From positions 112,334-176,333 of the forward strand of contig NZ_PDNU01000015.1 of NCBI RefSeq assembly GCF_002631185.1: a stretch of 64,000 nt of DNA, read 5' to 3'. A program made the position numbers and the translations under genes. Positions 18,457 to 28,017 of this stretch are shown one piece after another. Each line of letters begins with the position of its first letter. The stretch's first letter is position 1. The notes beneath the pieces are model-generated. The model was not told the DNA's origin. It was given only the letters and a program-made list of their open reading frames with translations, and ran no database searches. Source of the stretch: Teichococcus rhizosphaerae. Lineage in GTDB: Bacteria > Pseudomonadota > Alphaproteobacteria > Acetobacterales > Acetobacteraceae.

Positions 18457-19119
18457 GTGACACGCCCCGTCAAAATCGCTCCGTCCCTGCTGGCCGCCGA
18501 TTTCGCGCGGCTGGGCGAAGAAGTCGCCGCCATCGATGCCGCCGGGGCCGACTGGCTTCACCTCGACATCATGGACGGGCATTTCGTCCCCAACATCAGC
18601 TACGGCCCCGCCGTGCTGAAGGCGCTGCGCGGCCGCACCCGCATGCCCTTCGACGTGCACCTGATGATCGCGCCGGTCGATGCCTTCCTGCCCGCCTTCG
18701 CCGAGGCGGGGGCGGACCGCATCAGCCTGCACGCCGAGGCCGGGCCGCATCTGCACCGGTCGCTGCAGAGCATCCGGGCGCTGGGCAGGTCCCCCGGCGT
18801 GGTGCTGAACCCGGCGACCCCGGCGGCCGTCGTGGCGCCGGTGCTGGACATGGTGGAGCTGATCCTGGTGATGACGGTGAACCCGGGCTTTGGCGGCCAG
18901 AGCTTCATTCACAGCCAGCTGCCGAAGATCGCCGAGCTGCGCCGCATGATCGACGCCACGGGGCGGGAGATCGCGCTCGAGGTGGATGGCGGGGTGACGG
19001 CCGAGACCGCGCCGCTCTGCATCGAGGCGGGGGCCGACGTGCTGGTGGCCGGCACCGCCGTGTTCGGCAAGCCGGACTATGCCGCCGCCATTGCCGCCCT
19101 GCGCGGAGGCCTGGCCTGA
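18457..19119 (+). CDS. rpe: Ribulose-phosphate 3-epimerase
   Basis: Rpe interconverts ribulose-5-phosphate and xylulose-5-phosphate in the pentose phosphate pathway. The 220-residue TIM barrel shows '[18 protein letters not shown]', '[20 protein letters not shown]' with the metal-binding His/Asp, '[14 protein letters not shown]' and '[13 protein letters not shown]'. GTG start at 18457 gives the expected start [10 protein letters not shown]; an upstream in-frame ATG would add unconserved residues. Its stop overlaps the next start by one base. Confidence 0.96.
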   Translation: MTRPVKIAPSLLAADFARLGEEVAAIDAAGADWLHLDIMDGHFVPNISYGPAVLKALRGRTRMPFDVHLMIAPVDAFLPAFAEAGADRISLHAEAGPHLHRSLQSIRALGRSPGVVLNPATPAAVVAPVLDMVELILVMTVNPGFGGQSFIHSQLPKIAELRRMIDATGREIALEVDGGVTAETAPLCIEAGADVLVAGTAVFGKPDYAAAIAALRGGLA

Positions 19120-20762
19120 TGTCGGATTGGCTGCGCGGCGCCCGGCGGATCGTGGCCGGGCTGAAGCCCATCCGGGTGCCCGAGGCGCCGGCGCGCGCCT
19201 TCCGTGACCTCTGGCCGGGCGATGCCGGCCGTGGCCACCGCCTGCTGCGCGGCGAGTGCGAGGTGGCGGGCACCGCCCGGCCGCTGACCACCGCCGAGGA
19301 GGGCGGCCAGGGCTGGGCCGAGGGCAGCGGCTCCGCCACCTGGCGCGCCGCCGTGCACGGCTTCGCCTGGCTGCGCGACCTCCGCGCGCTCGGCACCGAC
19401 GGCGCCCGGCTGCGCGCCCGCGACCTGACCACCGACTGGCTTTCCCAGGGCGGCACCGAATCCGTCGCCGCCGTGCCGGAGGTGACGGGCGCGCGGCTTT
19501 CCGCCTGGCTCGGCCACTGGGACTTCCTGGCCGCCACGGCCGAGGATTCCTTTCGCCGCGCGCTGATGGTGCGGCTGGCGCAGGATGCGCGCGGTCTGGT
19601 GGCCTCGCTGCCGGCCGAGGGGCGGCACCGCGGCAGCCTCGCCGCGCTGAAGGGGGCGCTGGCCGCTTCCGTGGCGCTGGCCGAGGAGGCCTGGATCGCC
19701 CGCTGCCTGCGCGTGCTGCCGGTCGAGATCGAGCGCCAGATCCTGCCCGACGGCGCGCATGTGGAGCGCAGCCCCGGCCAGCTCCTGCTGGCGGTGCAGG
19801 ACCTGATCGAGATCCGCAACCTGCTGCACGGCTCCAACCTGGAGGCGCCGCCGCACCTGGCGCTGGCGCTGGACCGCGCGGCGCCCGCGCTGCGGCTGTT
19901 CCGCCACGGCGATGGCGGGCTCGCCCTGTTCAACGGCACGCGCGACGAGGGCGCAGCACTGGTGGACCTGGTGCTGACCCAGGGGCAGGCGCGCGGCCGC
20001 GCGCCGCTGATCCTGGCCGAGGCGGGGTTCCAGCGGCTGCAGGCGGGGCGCACCCTGGTGATCGCCGATTGCGGCGCGCCGCCGGAGGGCCGCGCCGCGC
20101 TCGGCCCCGCCGGCCTGCCGCGGCAGGCGGACCGCTTTCACCATGCCGGCACGCTGGCCTTCGAGATGTCCGTGGGGCGCGACCGGCTGATCGTCAATTG
20201 CGGCGCCGCGCCGGCGGCCGAGGGGCCGTGGCGCGACGCGCTGCGCGCCACCGCCGCGCATTCCACCCTGATCCTGTCCGACACCAACAGCAGCGAGCTG
20301 CGCGAGGAGGGCCTTGGCCGCCGCCCCGAGGCGGTGGAGGCCGAGCGGCAGGAGGCCAATGGCGCGCAATGGCTGGATGCCAGCCATGACGGCTACCGCC
20401 GCGGCTTCGGCGCGCTGCACCGCCGCCGCCTCTACCTGTCCGAATCGGGCGACGACCTGCGCGGCGAGGATTCGGTCGAGGGCGAGAACCTGCCCGCCTA
20501 CGCGGTCCGCTTCCACCTGCATCCCGGCGTCGTCGCCAGCCCGCAGCTGGAGGACAACGCGGTGCTGCTGCGCCTCCCCTCCGGCGCCTCCTGGCGCCTG
20601 CGGGCCAGCCGAGCGAAGCTTTCGGTGGAGGACAGCGTGTTCATGGCCGGCGAGCCGCGCCGCACCAGCCAGGTGGTGCTCTCGGCCGAGGTGGGCACGC
20701 CCTCCGTCCAGTGGGCGCTGAGCCGCGCCAACCAGTCCGGCGCCAGCGCCGCCGACGACTGA
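19119..20762 (+). CDS. Heparinase II/III family protein
   Basis: A 547-residue protein of the heparinase II/III-like family (alginate/heparin lyase fold). The N-terminal half is helical ('LRGECEVAGTARPL', 'LPVEIERQILPDGAHVERSPGQLL', with the family's conserved 'DG.H.E.S' motif). The C-terminal half is beta-rich ('LIVNCGAAPAAEGPWRDALRATAAHSTLILSDTNS'). No signal peptide is obvious. One-base overlap with rpe. Enzymes of this family cleave uronic-acid polysaccharides, but its frequent position beside rsmB/rpe leaves the true role unknown. Confidence 0.88.
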   Translation: MSDWLRGARRIVAGLKPIRVPEAPARAFRDLWPGDAGRGHRLLRGECEVAGTARPLTTAEEGGQGWAEGSGSATWRAAVHGFAWLRDLRALGTDGARLRARDLTTDWLSQGGTESVAAVPEVTGARLSAWLGHWDFLAATAEDSFRRALMVRLAQDARGLVASLPAEGRHRGSLAALKGALAASVALAEEAWIARCLRVLPVEIERQILPDGAHVERSPGQLLLAVQDLIEIRNLLHGSNLEAPPHLALALDRAAPALRLFRHGDGGLALFNGTRDEGAALVDLVLTQGQARGRAPLILAEAGFQRLQAGRTLVIADCGAPPEGRAALGPAGLPRQADRFHHAGTLAFEMSVGRDRLIVNCGAAPAAEGPWRDALRATAAHSTLILSDTNSSELREEGLGRRPEAVEAERQEANGAQWLDASHDGYRRGFGALHRRRLYLSESGDDLRGEDSVEGENLPAYAVRFHLHPGVVASPQLEDNAVLLRLPSGASWRLRASRAKLSVEDSVFMAGEPRRTSQVVLSAEVGTPSVQWALSRANQSGASAADD

Positions 20763-20798
20763 GGCTCACACCCACCGACAGAAAAAAAAGAAGGGGGT

Positions 20799-20828
20799 CC
20801 GGGGGAATTCATTCCCCCGGCCTTTTTT
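20799..20828 (+). terminator. Rho-independent terminator after heparinase-like gene
   Basis: CCGGGGGAAT (20799-20808) pairs perfectly with ATTCCCCCGG (20811-20820), followed by CCTTTTTT. An A-tract (20782-20789) lies upstream, so it may work in both directions. This is the textbook copy of the window's recurrent CCGGGGGA/TCCCCCGG terminator core. Confidence 0.85.
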
Positions 20829-20834
20829 CGCCGA

Positions 20835-21944
20835 ATGAAGATCGCTGAAGTCTGCAACGTCGATTTCTCGATGCGCCATTTCGTGCTGCCGGTGATGCGC
20901 GGCGCCCGCGCGCGCGGGCATGAGGTGGTGGGCCTCTGCGCCGAGGGCCCGCTGCTGGAGGTGCCGCGCGCCGAGGGCTTCCGCATCATCCCCGTGCCCA
21001 TGGCGCGCAGCCTGAACCCGCTGGCGCAGGCGCGCGCCTTTGCCGCCCTGCTGCGCATCTTCCGCGAGGAGCGCTTCGACCTCGTTCATGCCCACATGCC
21101 GATCTCCGGCCTGCTGGCGCGGGCGGCGGCCAGGGCGGCAGGCGTGCCGCGCGTGGCCTATACGGGCCATGGCTTCCTGTTCAACCAGCCCGGCCCCGCC
21201 TGGCGGCGCGGCCTGTCGATGGGGCTGGAATGGCTGGGCGGCCGCGCCACCGATGTGTTCCTGACGGTGAGCGAGGAGGAGGCGGCCGATGCGCGGCGCC
21301 TCGGCATCGCGCGTGGCGCGGTGGGCATCGGCAATGGCCGGGACCCGGCGCGCTTCCGCCCCGACCCGGAGGCGCGCGCCGCGCTGCGCGCCGAGCTCGG
21401 CGCCGCGCCGGAGGAGTGCGTGGTGGTGATCGTCTCGCGGCTGGTGCGCCACAAGGGCCATGTGGAGCTGCTGCGGGCCATGGAGGCCGTGCCCGGCGCC
21501 ACCCTCTGGGTGGTGGGCGAGCGGCTGCCCACCGACCACGGGCCGGACATGGCGGAGGATTTCGCCCGCGCCCGGCGGGCGCTCGGGCCGCGCCTGAGGC
21601 TGCTGGGCTACCGCGACGACGTGGCGCGCATCCTGGCGGCGGCGGACGTGTTCTGCCTGCCCAGCCATTTCGAGGGGCTGCCCATGTCGGTGATCGAGGC
21701 GATGCTGACGGGCCTGCCGGTGGTGGCCACCGACATCCGCGGCCCGCGCGAGCAGGTGGCGGAGGGCGAGACGGGCTTCCTGGTGCCGCCGCGCGCCGTG
21801 GCGCCCCTGGCCGCCGCGCTGGGGCGCCTGGCGGACGACCCGGCGCTGCGCGCCCGTCTGGGGGAAGCGGGCCGCGCCCGCGCCCTGGCGCGCTTCGACG
21901 AGGCGCGGGTGATCGGCCGCACGCTGGACCTGCTCGGGCTTTGA
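20835..21944 (+). CDS. Glycosyltransferase family 4
   Basis: A 369-residue GT-B fold glycosyltransferase (GT4). The N-terminal domain has 'FDLVHAHMPISGLLARAAARAAGVPRVAYTGHG'; the C-terminal nucleotide-sugar-binding domain has 'VVIVSRLVRHKGHVELLRAM' and the EX7E-type motif 'EGLPMSVIEAMLTGLPVVATDIRGPREQV'. It probably adds a sugar to a surface polysaccharide or LPS. Stands alone between a strong terminator and the PBP1A gene. The ATG lies only a few bases after the terminator T-tract, so its promoter must overlap or lie within the upstream gene. Confidence 0.93.
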   Translation: MKIAEVCNVDFSMRHFVLPVMRGARARGHEVVGLCAEGPLLEVPRAEGFRIIPVPMARSLNPLAQARAFAALLRIFREERFDLVHAHMPISGLLARAAARAAGVPRVAYTGHGFLFNQPGPAWRRGLSMGLEWLGGRATDVFLTVSEEEAADARRLGIARGAVGIGNGRDPARFRPDPEARAALRAELGAAPEECVVVIVSRLVRHKGHVELLRAMEAVPGATLWVVGERLPTDHGPDMAEDFARARRALGPRLRLLGYRDDVARILAAADVFCLPSHFEGLPMSVIEAMLTGLPVVATDIRGPREQVAEGETGFLVPPRAVAPLAAALGRLADDPALRARLGEAGRARALARFDEARVIGRTLDLLGL

Positions 21945-22078
21945 AGGGAGGGCGGGCGGCCTCGCGTGCCGCGCCGCCCGTTTTCACCCTGGCGTGACGC
22001 TCGAGCCCTGCCCATCTGAGCCGGATGACCACTCGGCGCTTCGCGCGTTGCTGCCCGAGGGTGTAAGGGGAGCCCGCC

Positions 22079-24682
22079 ATGGCACCGAACCAACTTCGCG
22101 CCGATCGCCCGCTGGTGGGCGAGCGCGCCACCCCTCCCTCCCCGCCCGAGGCCGCTCCCCCCGGCGCTCCCCCTGGCGCGCCGCCGCGGCCACCGCGCGG
22201 CGGGCGCCGCGGCAAGGGCGGCGGCGGCGGGCGCCGCGGCATCGGGCGCTTCCTGCTCGGCATGGCCAAGCTCGGGCTGGTGCTGGGGCTGGCCGGCGTG
22301 GCGGTCGGCGGCATCGCGGGCTACGGCTTCTACCGCCAGGCGGCGGCCGACCTGCCCGAGCATGAGTGGCTGGCCGACTACCAGCCGCCGCAGATGAGCC
22401 GCATCTACGCGGCCGACTCCAAGCTGATGGCGGAGCTGGCGCTGGAGCGCCGCGTCTTCGTGCCGATCGGCGCCATTCCGCCGAGGCTGCAGGCCGCCTT
22501 TGTCTCGGCCGAGGACCAGAACTTCTGGACCCACCATGGCGTGGACCCGCTGGCCATCGCCCGCGCGGTGGTGACGAATGTGGAGGGCATGGCCACGGGG
22601 CGGCGCGCCGTCGGCGCCTCCACCATCACCCAGCAGGTCGCCAAGAACATGCTGGTGGGCAATGACCGCACCATCCTGCGCAAGGTGCGCGAGGCGATCC
22701 TGGCCTTCCGGCTGGAAAGCGCCATGCCCAAGGACCGCATCCTGGAGATCTACCTCAACGAGATCTTCCTCGGGCAGCAGGCCTATGGCGTGGCGGCGGC
22801 CGCCTGGAACTACTTCAACAAGGGCCTGGACGAGCTGACGCCGGGCGAGATGGCCTTTCTCGCCGCGCTGCCCAAGGCGCCCAACAACTACAACCCCAAC
22901 CGCTTCCCCGAGGCGGCCAAGGCCCGGCGCGACTGGGTGCTGGACCGCATGGTGGAGGAGGGCGCGCTGACCGCCGCCGAGGCGGAGGGCGCCAAGCAGG
23001 AGCCGCTCATCGCGCGCGGCCGCACCCGCCCGGACCTGGTGGCCACCGGCCCCTACTTCACCGAGGAGGTGCGGCGCGAGCTGGTCGCGCGCTTCGGCCA
23101 GGACCAGACCACCATGGGCGGCCTCGTGGTGCGCACCAGCATGGAGCCGGAGCTGCAGGCCGCCACCGAGCGGGCGCTGCGCGAGGGGCTGACCGGCTAT
23201 GACCGCCGCCGCGGCGGCTGGCGCGGCCCGGTGGCGCAGATCTCCGCCGCGCCCACCGAGTGGATGCCGGCGCTGGAGGCGGTGCAGCGGCCGGGCGGCA
23301 TGCAGCCGGGCTGGCAGCTCGCCGTGGTGCTGGGCGTCGAGGCGCGGGAAGCGCGGCTGGCCTGGCTGGAGCGCCCCGATGGCCGCGCCCAGGCGCAGCC
23401 CCGCCAGGGCACCCTGCCGCTCGACGATGTGGGCTGGGCCCGCCCGGTGCGGGACGGCCGGCTCGGCGCCGCGCCGCGCCGGATGCAGGACGTGCTGAGC
23501 CCCGGCGACGTGGTGATGGTGGAGCCTGTTCCCGGCCGCGAGGCGCAGGGCCGCACCCAGGCGCGGCCGGGCCGGCTTTCCCTGCGGCAGATCCCGCAGG
23601 TGGAGGGGGCGGTGGTGGCGCTCGACCCCGCCACCGGCCGCGTGCTGGCCATGGCCGGCGGCTACGCCTTCGAGAAGTCCTGGTTCAACCGCGCGACCCA
23701 GGCGCTGCGCCAGCCCGGCTCCTCCTTCAAGCCCTTCGTCTACCTGCCGGCGCTGGAGATGGGCATCCCGCCCAACCAGCGCCTGCTGGACGGGCCGATC
23801 GAGATCATGACGCCGCAGGGGATGTGGAAGCCCGGCAACTACAGCGGCCAGCCGCGCGGCTGGGTGACCATGCGCACCGCGCTGCAGCAATCGCTCAACC
23901 TCGTCACCATCCGGCTGGCGCAGGAGGTGGGGATCGACCGCGTGGCCGAGACGGCGGCGCGCTTCCACGTCATCCCCAACATGCCGCGCGTGCTGTCCAT
24001 GGCGCTCGGCGCCGGCGAGACGACGGTGATGCGCATGGCCGCCGGCTACGCCTCCTTCGTCAATGGCGGCAAGGAGGTGGTGCCGACGCTGATCGATTCG
24101 GTGCAGGACCGCTTCGGCAAGGTGGTGTGGCGCGCCGACACGCGCCGCTGCGAGGGCTGCGACTCGGGCCCCCACGGGGCGCCGCCGCGGCTGGTGGACG
24201 AGCGCCGGCAGATCACCGACCCGATCGCCGCCTACCAGATGGTCTCGCTGCTGCAGGGCGTGGTGCAATATGGCACCGGCACCCGCGCGGGCGCCGGGCT
24301 GAACCGCCCCGTGGCGGGCAAGACCGGCACCACCAACGACTACCTGGACAACTGGTTCGTGGGCTTCACCCCGGACATCGTGGTGGCGGTGTGGATGGGC
24401 TATGACGAGCCGCGCAGCCTGGGCAATGGCGAGACCGGCAGCAGCAACGCCGCGCCCATCTTCCAGGAGGTGGTGTCCGCCGCGCTGAAGGACAGCCCGC
24501 CCGTGCCGTTCCGCGCCCCGCCCGGCGTGGCGCTGGTGCGCCTGCGCCTCGACAATGGCCAGACCATCCTGGAGCCCTTCCGCCCCGGCACCGAGGACGC
24601 CGCCCGGCCCCCGAGCGGCGACACGGTGATCTCCTCCGAGACGCCCGCGGGCGTCGACAACAGCCTGGGCGGGCTCTACTGA
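22079..24682 (+). CDS. mrcA: Penicillin-binding protein 1A (bifunctional)
   Basis: An 867-residue class A PBP that polymerises and cross-links peptidoglycan. The N-terminus is a Pro/Gly/Arg-rich cytoplasmic tail, then one membrane anchor (about 59-80). The GT51 domain has catalytic Glu145 in 'SAEDQNFWTHHGVDP' and 'STITQQVAKNMLVGNDR'. The transpeptidase domain has SxxK at Ser548-Lys551 (GSSFKPFVY), 'SLN' and 'KTGTTNDYLDNWFVG'. An OB-like insertion lies between the domains. Single gene with its own terminator-like hairpin downstream. A shorter paralogue lies at 56.5 kb. Confidence 0.96.
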   Translation: MAPNQLRADRPLVGERATPPSPPEAAPPGAPPGAPPRPPRGGRRGKGGGGGRRGIGRFLLGMAKLGLVLGLAGVAVGGIAGYGFYRQAAADLPEHEWLADYQPPQMSRIYAADSKLMAELALERRVFVPIGAIPPRLQAAFVSAEDQNFWTHHGVDPLAIARAVVTNVEGMATGRRAVGASTITQQVAKNMLVGNDRTILRKVREAILAFRLESAMPKDRILEIYLNEIFLGQQAYGVAAAAWNYFNKGLDELTPGEMAFLAALPKAPNNYNPNRFPEAAKARRDWVLDRMVEEGALTAAEAEGAKQEPLIARGRTRPDLVATGPYFTEEVRRELVARFGQDQTTMGGLVVRTSMEPELQAATERALREGLTGYDRRRGGWRGPVAQISAAPTEWMPALEAVQRPGGMQPGWQLAVVLGVEAREARLAWLERPDGRAQAQPRQGTLPLDDVGWARPVRDGRLGAAPRRMQDVLSPGDVVMVEPVPGREAQGRTQARPGRLSLRQIPQVEGAVVALDPATGRVLAMAGGYAFEKSWFNRATQALRQPGSSFKPFVYLPALEMGIPPNQRLLDGPIEIMTPQGMWKPGNYSGQPRGWVTMRTALQQSLNLVTIRLAQEVGIDRVAETAARFHVIPNMPRVLSMALGAGETTVMRMAAGYASFVNGGKEVVPTLIDSVQDRFGKVVWRADTRRCEGCDSGPHGAPPRLVDERRQITDPIAAYQMVSLLQGVVQYGTGTRAGAGLNRPVAGKTGTTNDYLDNWFVGFTPDIVVAVWMGYDEPRSLGNGETGSSNAAPIFQEVVSAALKDSPPVPFRAPPGVALVRLRLDNGQTILEPFRPGTEDAARPPSGDTVISSETPAGVDNSLGGLY

Positions 24683-24690
24683 GCCGGCCC

Positions 24691-24720
24691 GCGGAGGGCG
24701 CCCTTTCCGGCGCCTTCCGC
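24691..24720 (+). terminator. Hairpin after PBP1A gene
   Basis: A 12-bp stem (GCGGAGGGCGCC with GGCGCCTTCCGC, one G-T pair) around a 6-base loop lies 8 bases after the stop. There is no immediate T-tract; a run of seven T occurs 45 bases further on. Confidence 0.5.
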
Positions 24721-24837
24721 CCCGCAGCGCGGCATTCACCAAGACTTGAGCGGGGAAGTTTGATTTTTTTGCTTCGCGTTCTCAATAATAAGGCAGAGTG
24801 AGGCGTCTCATAAAACTTAAAATCTGAGGACGCCGAA

Positions 24838-25788
24838 ATGGTCCGCCCTTATATTGCCCCTATCAACAAGATCGTCGGCAGCGCCGGAAACGACCGTATC
24901 TCCGGCACCACGCTGAACGACGACATCTATGGTGGTGAAGGTGACGACTGGATCTCCGGAGGCGGAGGCGCCGACTACATCGATGGCGGCCCGGGCTACG
25001 ACGTCGCCGCCTATGCCGGCGCCGCCGGCCGCTATGCCGTGCAGGCCGTCGGTGGCGTGGTCACCGTGCAGGACCGCAGCAACGGCAATGTCAGCTGGAT
25101 GGTCAACATCGAGCGCATCGACTTCGACAACGGCCAGGTCGATCTGAGCGGCGTTCCCGGCTTCAACCCGCAGCGCTATGTCGCCTCCAACCCGGACCTG
25201 ATCCCCGTCTTCGGGATCGATTCCGGCGCCGCCGCCTGGCACTACGTGCAGTATGGCAATGCCGAGGGGCGGGCCACCAACGCCTTCAGCGGCCTCGACT
25301 ACATCGCCGGCTATGACGACCTGATCGGGGCCCTCGGCGCCGACGCCCAGCAGGGCATCGCGCACTACATCGGCTTCGGCTTCGGCGAGGGGCGCAACCC
25401 GGCCGGCTTCAACGGCCTGCAATACATCGCCGGCCATGACGACCTGATCCAGGCCTTCGGCGCGGACCGCTCGGCCGGCGCGACGCACTACATCCAGTAT
25501 GGCAACGCCGAGGGGCGGCAGCGCGGCGACTTCAACGGGCTGCAATACATCGCCTCGCATGACGACCTGCTCCAGGTCTTCGGCGTGGACTACGATGCGG
25601 GCATCTCCCACTTCGTCAATTACGGCTATGCTGAGGGGCGCTCGCGCGACAGCTTCGACGCCGTGACCTACCTCAACAAGTATGCGGATGTGCAGGCGGT
25701 CTACGGCGCCGACCTCGATGCCGCCACGGCGCACTATGTCCAGTTCGGCTTCTACGAGGGCCGCAACGACGATCCGCTGATCGGCTGA
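24838..25788 (+). CDS. RTX calcium-binding protein with five 41-residue EGR repeats
   Basis: A 316-residue protein without an N-terminal signal peptide. Residues 13-60 are RTX nonapeptides (GSAGNDRISG, GGEGDDWISGGGGADYIDGG) that bind Ca2+. Residues 60-105 form a beta segment ending 'VNIERIDFDNGQVDL'. Five repeats follow with a strict 41-residue period (Phe109, 150, 191, 232, 273), each reading Y(I/V)A..(D/N)PDL/DDL, then FG.D, HY and ending EGR (Arg145, 186, 227, 268, 309). It ends NDDPLIG. Export by a type I system is likely but none is encoded nearby. The upstream 100 bases are unusually AT-rich. Function unknown; adhesion or surface-layer role is speculation. Confidence 0.85.
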   Translation: MVRPYIAPINKIVGSAGNDRISGTTLNDDIYGGEGDDWISGGGGADYIDGGPGYDVAAYAGAAGRYAVQAVGGVVTVQDRSNGNVSWMVNIERIDFDNGQVDLSGVPGFNPQRYVASNPDLIPVFGIDSGAAAWHYVQYGNAEGRATNAFSGLDYIAGYDDLIGALGADAQQGIAHYIGFGFGEGRNPAGFNGLQYIAGHDDLIQAFGADRSAGATHYIQYGNAEGRQRGDFNGLQYIASHDDLLQVFGVDYDAGISHFVNYGYAEGRSRDSFDAVTYLNKYADVQAVYGADLDAATAHYVQFGFYEGRNDDPLIG

Positions 25789-25835
25789 GGCCGGCGCCCG
25801 GCAAGGGCCGGGCAAGGCATCGCGACCACTGGACA

Positions 25836-25868
25836 GGGTGGGCGGCGGGATAGTATCCCCGCCCACCC
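25836..25868 (+). terminator. Hairpin after first RTX/repeat gene
   Basis: GGGTGGGCGGCGGGAT pairs with ATCCCCGCCCACCC (one bulge) around the loop AGT, 48 bases after the stop. A second hairpin, GGCCGCCC-GCAT-GGGCGGCC (about 25959-25978), precedes prfB. Confidence 0.6.
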
Positions 25869-26019
25869 CGCAGCCTTGTCCGCCCCGCTGCCCCGCCCCG
25901 CCTGGGGCTGGCGGCCTCTCGCCAGGGCGGCCGCGCTGCCCGCGGGTTGTCTGCACGGGCCGCCCGCATGGGCGGCCGGGCGGGCGATGCCGGACCCTGT
26001 GCGAGCGAAGGAAGACACG

Positions 26020-27150
26020 ATGCGCGCCGATGCCGAGGCCCTGCGCGGCCAGATCGAGGATTCCATCGCCCTGCTGCGCCGCCACCTGGACTGGGACGTG
26101 GCGCTGCGCCGGCTGGACGAGGTGAACGCCCGCGCCGAGGACCCCACCCTGTGGGAGAAGCCCGACGAGGCCCAGGCCGTGATGCGCGAGCGCAACCGCC
26201 TGGCCGACCAGATCGAGGGCGTGCGGAAGCTGCAGCAGAACGTCACCGACGCGCTGGAGCTGGTCGAGCTGGCCGAGGCCGAGGGCGATGCCGCCACCGC
26301 CGACGCCGCCGTGGCCGACCTCAAGGAATTCGCCGCCGAGGCCAAGCGCCGCGAGATCGAGAGCCTGCTCTCGGGCGAGGCCGACATGCGGGACTGCTTC
26401 GTCGAGGTGAATGCCGGCGCCGGCGGCACCGAGGCGCAGGACTGGGCGCAGATGCTGCTGCGCATGTACACGCGCTGGGCCGAGAAGCGCGGGCTGAAGG
26501 TGCAGCTCACGGAGGAATCCGAGGGCGAGCAGGCCGGCATCAAGTCCGCCACCATCCAGGTGAGCGGCCCCAACGCCTATGGCTGGCTCAAGACCGAGAG
26601 CGGCGTCCACCGCCTGGTGCGCATCAGCCCCTTCGACGCCGCCGCGCGCCGCCAGACCAGCTTCGCCAGCGTCTATGTGTTTCCGGTGATCGACGACAAG
26701 ATCGAGATCGAGATCAACCCGGCCGACCTCAAGACCGACACCTTCCGCGCCTCCGGCGCCGGCGGGCAGCACGTCAACAAGACCGAATCGGGCGTGCGCT
26801 TCACCCACATCCCGACCGGCATCGTCGCCGCCTCCACCCAGGACCGCAGCCAGCACCGCAACCGCGTCATCGCCATGGACATGCTGAAGGCGCGCCTCTA
26901 CGAGCTGGAGCTGCGCAAGCGGGAAGAGATCAACGCCGCCACCGAGGCCGGCAAGACCGATATCGGCTGGGGCCACCAGATCCGCTCCTATGTGCTCGCG
27001 CCCTATCAGCTGGTGAAGGATCTCCGCACCAACGTCGAGAAGGGCAATCCCGAGGCGGTGCTGGACGGCGACCTCGACGACTTCATGGCCGCCGCCCTCG
27101 CCTCCCGCGTCGGCGCCACCCGCTCCGAGGCCAGCGCGAACGCGCGCTGA
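26020..27150 (+). CDS. prfB: Peptide chain release factor 2
   Basis: RF2 terminates translation at UGA and UAA. The 376-residue protein has the SPF tripeptide anticodon (Ser203-Phe205, 'RISPFDA'), the catalytic GGQ (248-250, '[15 protein letters not shown]'), and '[25 protein letters not shown]'. The frame runs through '[20 protein letters not shown]' without the in-frame UGA and frameshift found in E. coli prfB, so autoregulation by frameshifting is absent. ATG 26020 follows AAGGAAG at good spacing; ATG 25987 is the longer alternative. ung follows after 4 bases. Confidence 0.97.
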   Translation: MRADAEALRGQIEDSIALLRRHLDWDVALRRLDEVNARAEDPTLWEKPDEAQAVMRERNRLADQIEGVRKLQQNVTDALELVELAEAEGDAATADAAVADLKEFAAEAKRREIESLLSGEADMRDCFVEVNAGAGGTEAQDWAQMLLRMYTRWAEKRGLKVQLTEESEGEQAGIKSATIQVSGPNAYGWLKTESGVHRLVRISPFDAAARRQTSFASVYVFPVIDDKIEIEINPADLKTDTFRASGAGGQHVNKTESGVRFTHIPTGIVAASTQDRSQHRNRVIAMDMLKARLYELELRKREEINAATEAGKTDIGWGHQIRSYVLAPYQLVKDLRTNVEKGNPEAVLDGDLDDFMAAALASRVGATRSEASANAR

Positions 27151-27154
27151 AGCC

Positions 27155-27871
27155 GTGACGCACCCCGCCTGGAGCGCCGCCCGCGCGGCCCTGCCGCCCT
27201 GCTGGCGAAGCGCGATCGGCGCCGAGTTCGACGCGCCGTACATGGCGGCCCTGGCGGAGTTCCTGGCGGCGGAGCGCGCGGCGGGCAAGGCGGTGTTCCC
27301 GCCGGAGCCGCTGGTCTTCGCGGCCCTCGCCCGCACGCCGCTGGACGCCATGAAGGCGGTGATCCTCGGCCAGGACCCCTACCACCAGCCCGGCCAGGCC
27401 ATGGGCCTGTCCTTTTCCGTGCCGCCGGGCGTGCGCGTGCCCCCCTCGCTGCGCAACATCCACAAGGAACTGCACGCCGATCTCGGCGTCCCGGTCCCGG
27501 ACCATGGCTGCCTGACCCGGTGGGCGGATGGGGGCGTGCTGCTGCTCAACACGAGCCTGACGGTGGAGCGGGGCCGGGCCGGCAGCCACGCCCGGGCCGG
27601 CTGGCACGCCTTCACCGACCGGGTCATCCAGGCGGTCAATGCCCGGGAAGCCCCGGTGGCCTTCCTGCTCTGGGGCGGCCATGCGCGCAGGAAGGCGGCC
27701 ATGCTGGATGCCGGCCGGCACCTGATCCTGGAATCCGACCATCCCTCCCCCCTGGCGGCGGCCCGCGCCGCCACCAGCCCCAGCCCCTTCGCCGGCGCCC
27801 GCCCCTTCGGCCGGACCAACGACTTCCTGCGCGCCCGCGGCCGGGCGGAGGTCGACTGGCGCCTGGACTGA
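27155..27871 (+). CDS. ung: Uracil-DNA glycosylase
   Basis: Ung removes uracil from DNA, starting base excision repair. The 238-residue protein has the catalytic water-activating motif '[21 protein letters not shown]' (Asp74), '[14 protein letters not shown]' and the leucine-loop region '[12 protein letters not shown]' with the catalytic His. The predicted start is GTG at 27155, 4 bases after prfB, giving [10 protein letters not shown]; co-transcription with prfB is likely. Confidence 0.95.
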   Translation: MTHPAWSAARAALPPCWRSAIGAEFDAPYMAALAEFLAAERAAGKAVFPPEPLVFAALARTPLDAMKAVILGQDPYHQPGQAMGLSFSVPPGVRVPPSLRNIHKELHADLGVPVPDHGCLTRWADGGVLLLNTSLTVERGRAGSHARAGWHAFTDRVIQAVNAREAPVAFLLWGGHARRKAAMLDAGRHLILESDHPSPLAAARAATSPSPFAGARPFGRTNDFLRARGRAEVDWRLD

Positions 27872-27881
27872 GGGGAAAGAA

Positions 27882-27925
27882 GGCCGGGCCTGGGAAGGAA
27901 TTTCCCGGACCCCGCCTTTCTTCCG
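27882..27925 (+). terminator. Hairpin after ung
   Basis: A G-rich arm (AAGGCCGGGCCTGGGAA) faces a complementary C-rich arm (TTTCCCGGACCCCGCCTTT) around a GGAA loop, with imperfect pairing, and ends in CTTTCTT. It fits a terminator of the prfB-ung unit. Confidence 0.5.
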
Positions 27926-28017
27926 GCTCCTGGCCGCCCTTGCCGGCGGGGCAGGGCGGGGCTGCCATGGCTTTGCCGCTACCAACGCCCGGCAAAAGGC
28001 TCTAAGCCCCGGGCGCC

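Noticed and set aside
21608..24742. A 1044-codon open frame on the minus strand, opposite the PBP1A gene, plus similar long antisense frames elsewhere (for example 34190-36421 and 15128-17455).
   Set aside because: They mirror genuine genes in a genome of very high GC, where stop codons are rare in antisense frames. Their translations are Arg/His/Ala/Gly-rich with no motifs, and the opposite strand carries a clear protein family.
25140..25780. Regularly spaced DNA repeats that could be mistaken for a CRISPR array, also at 49560-50270 and 55600-56310.
   Set aside because: The periodicity (about 114-123 bases) is that of in-frame protein modules; repeats are degenerate at DNA level and lie inside long open frames.
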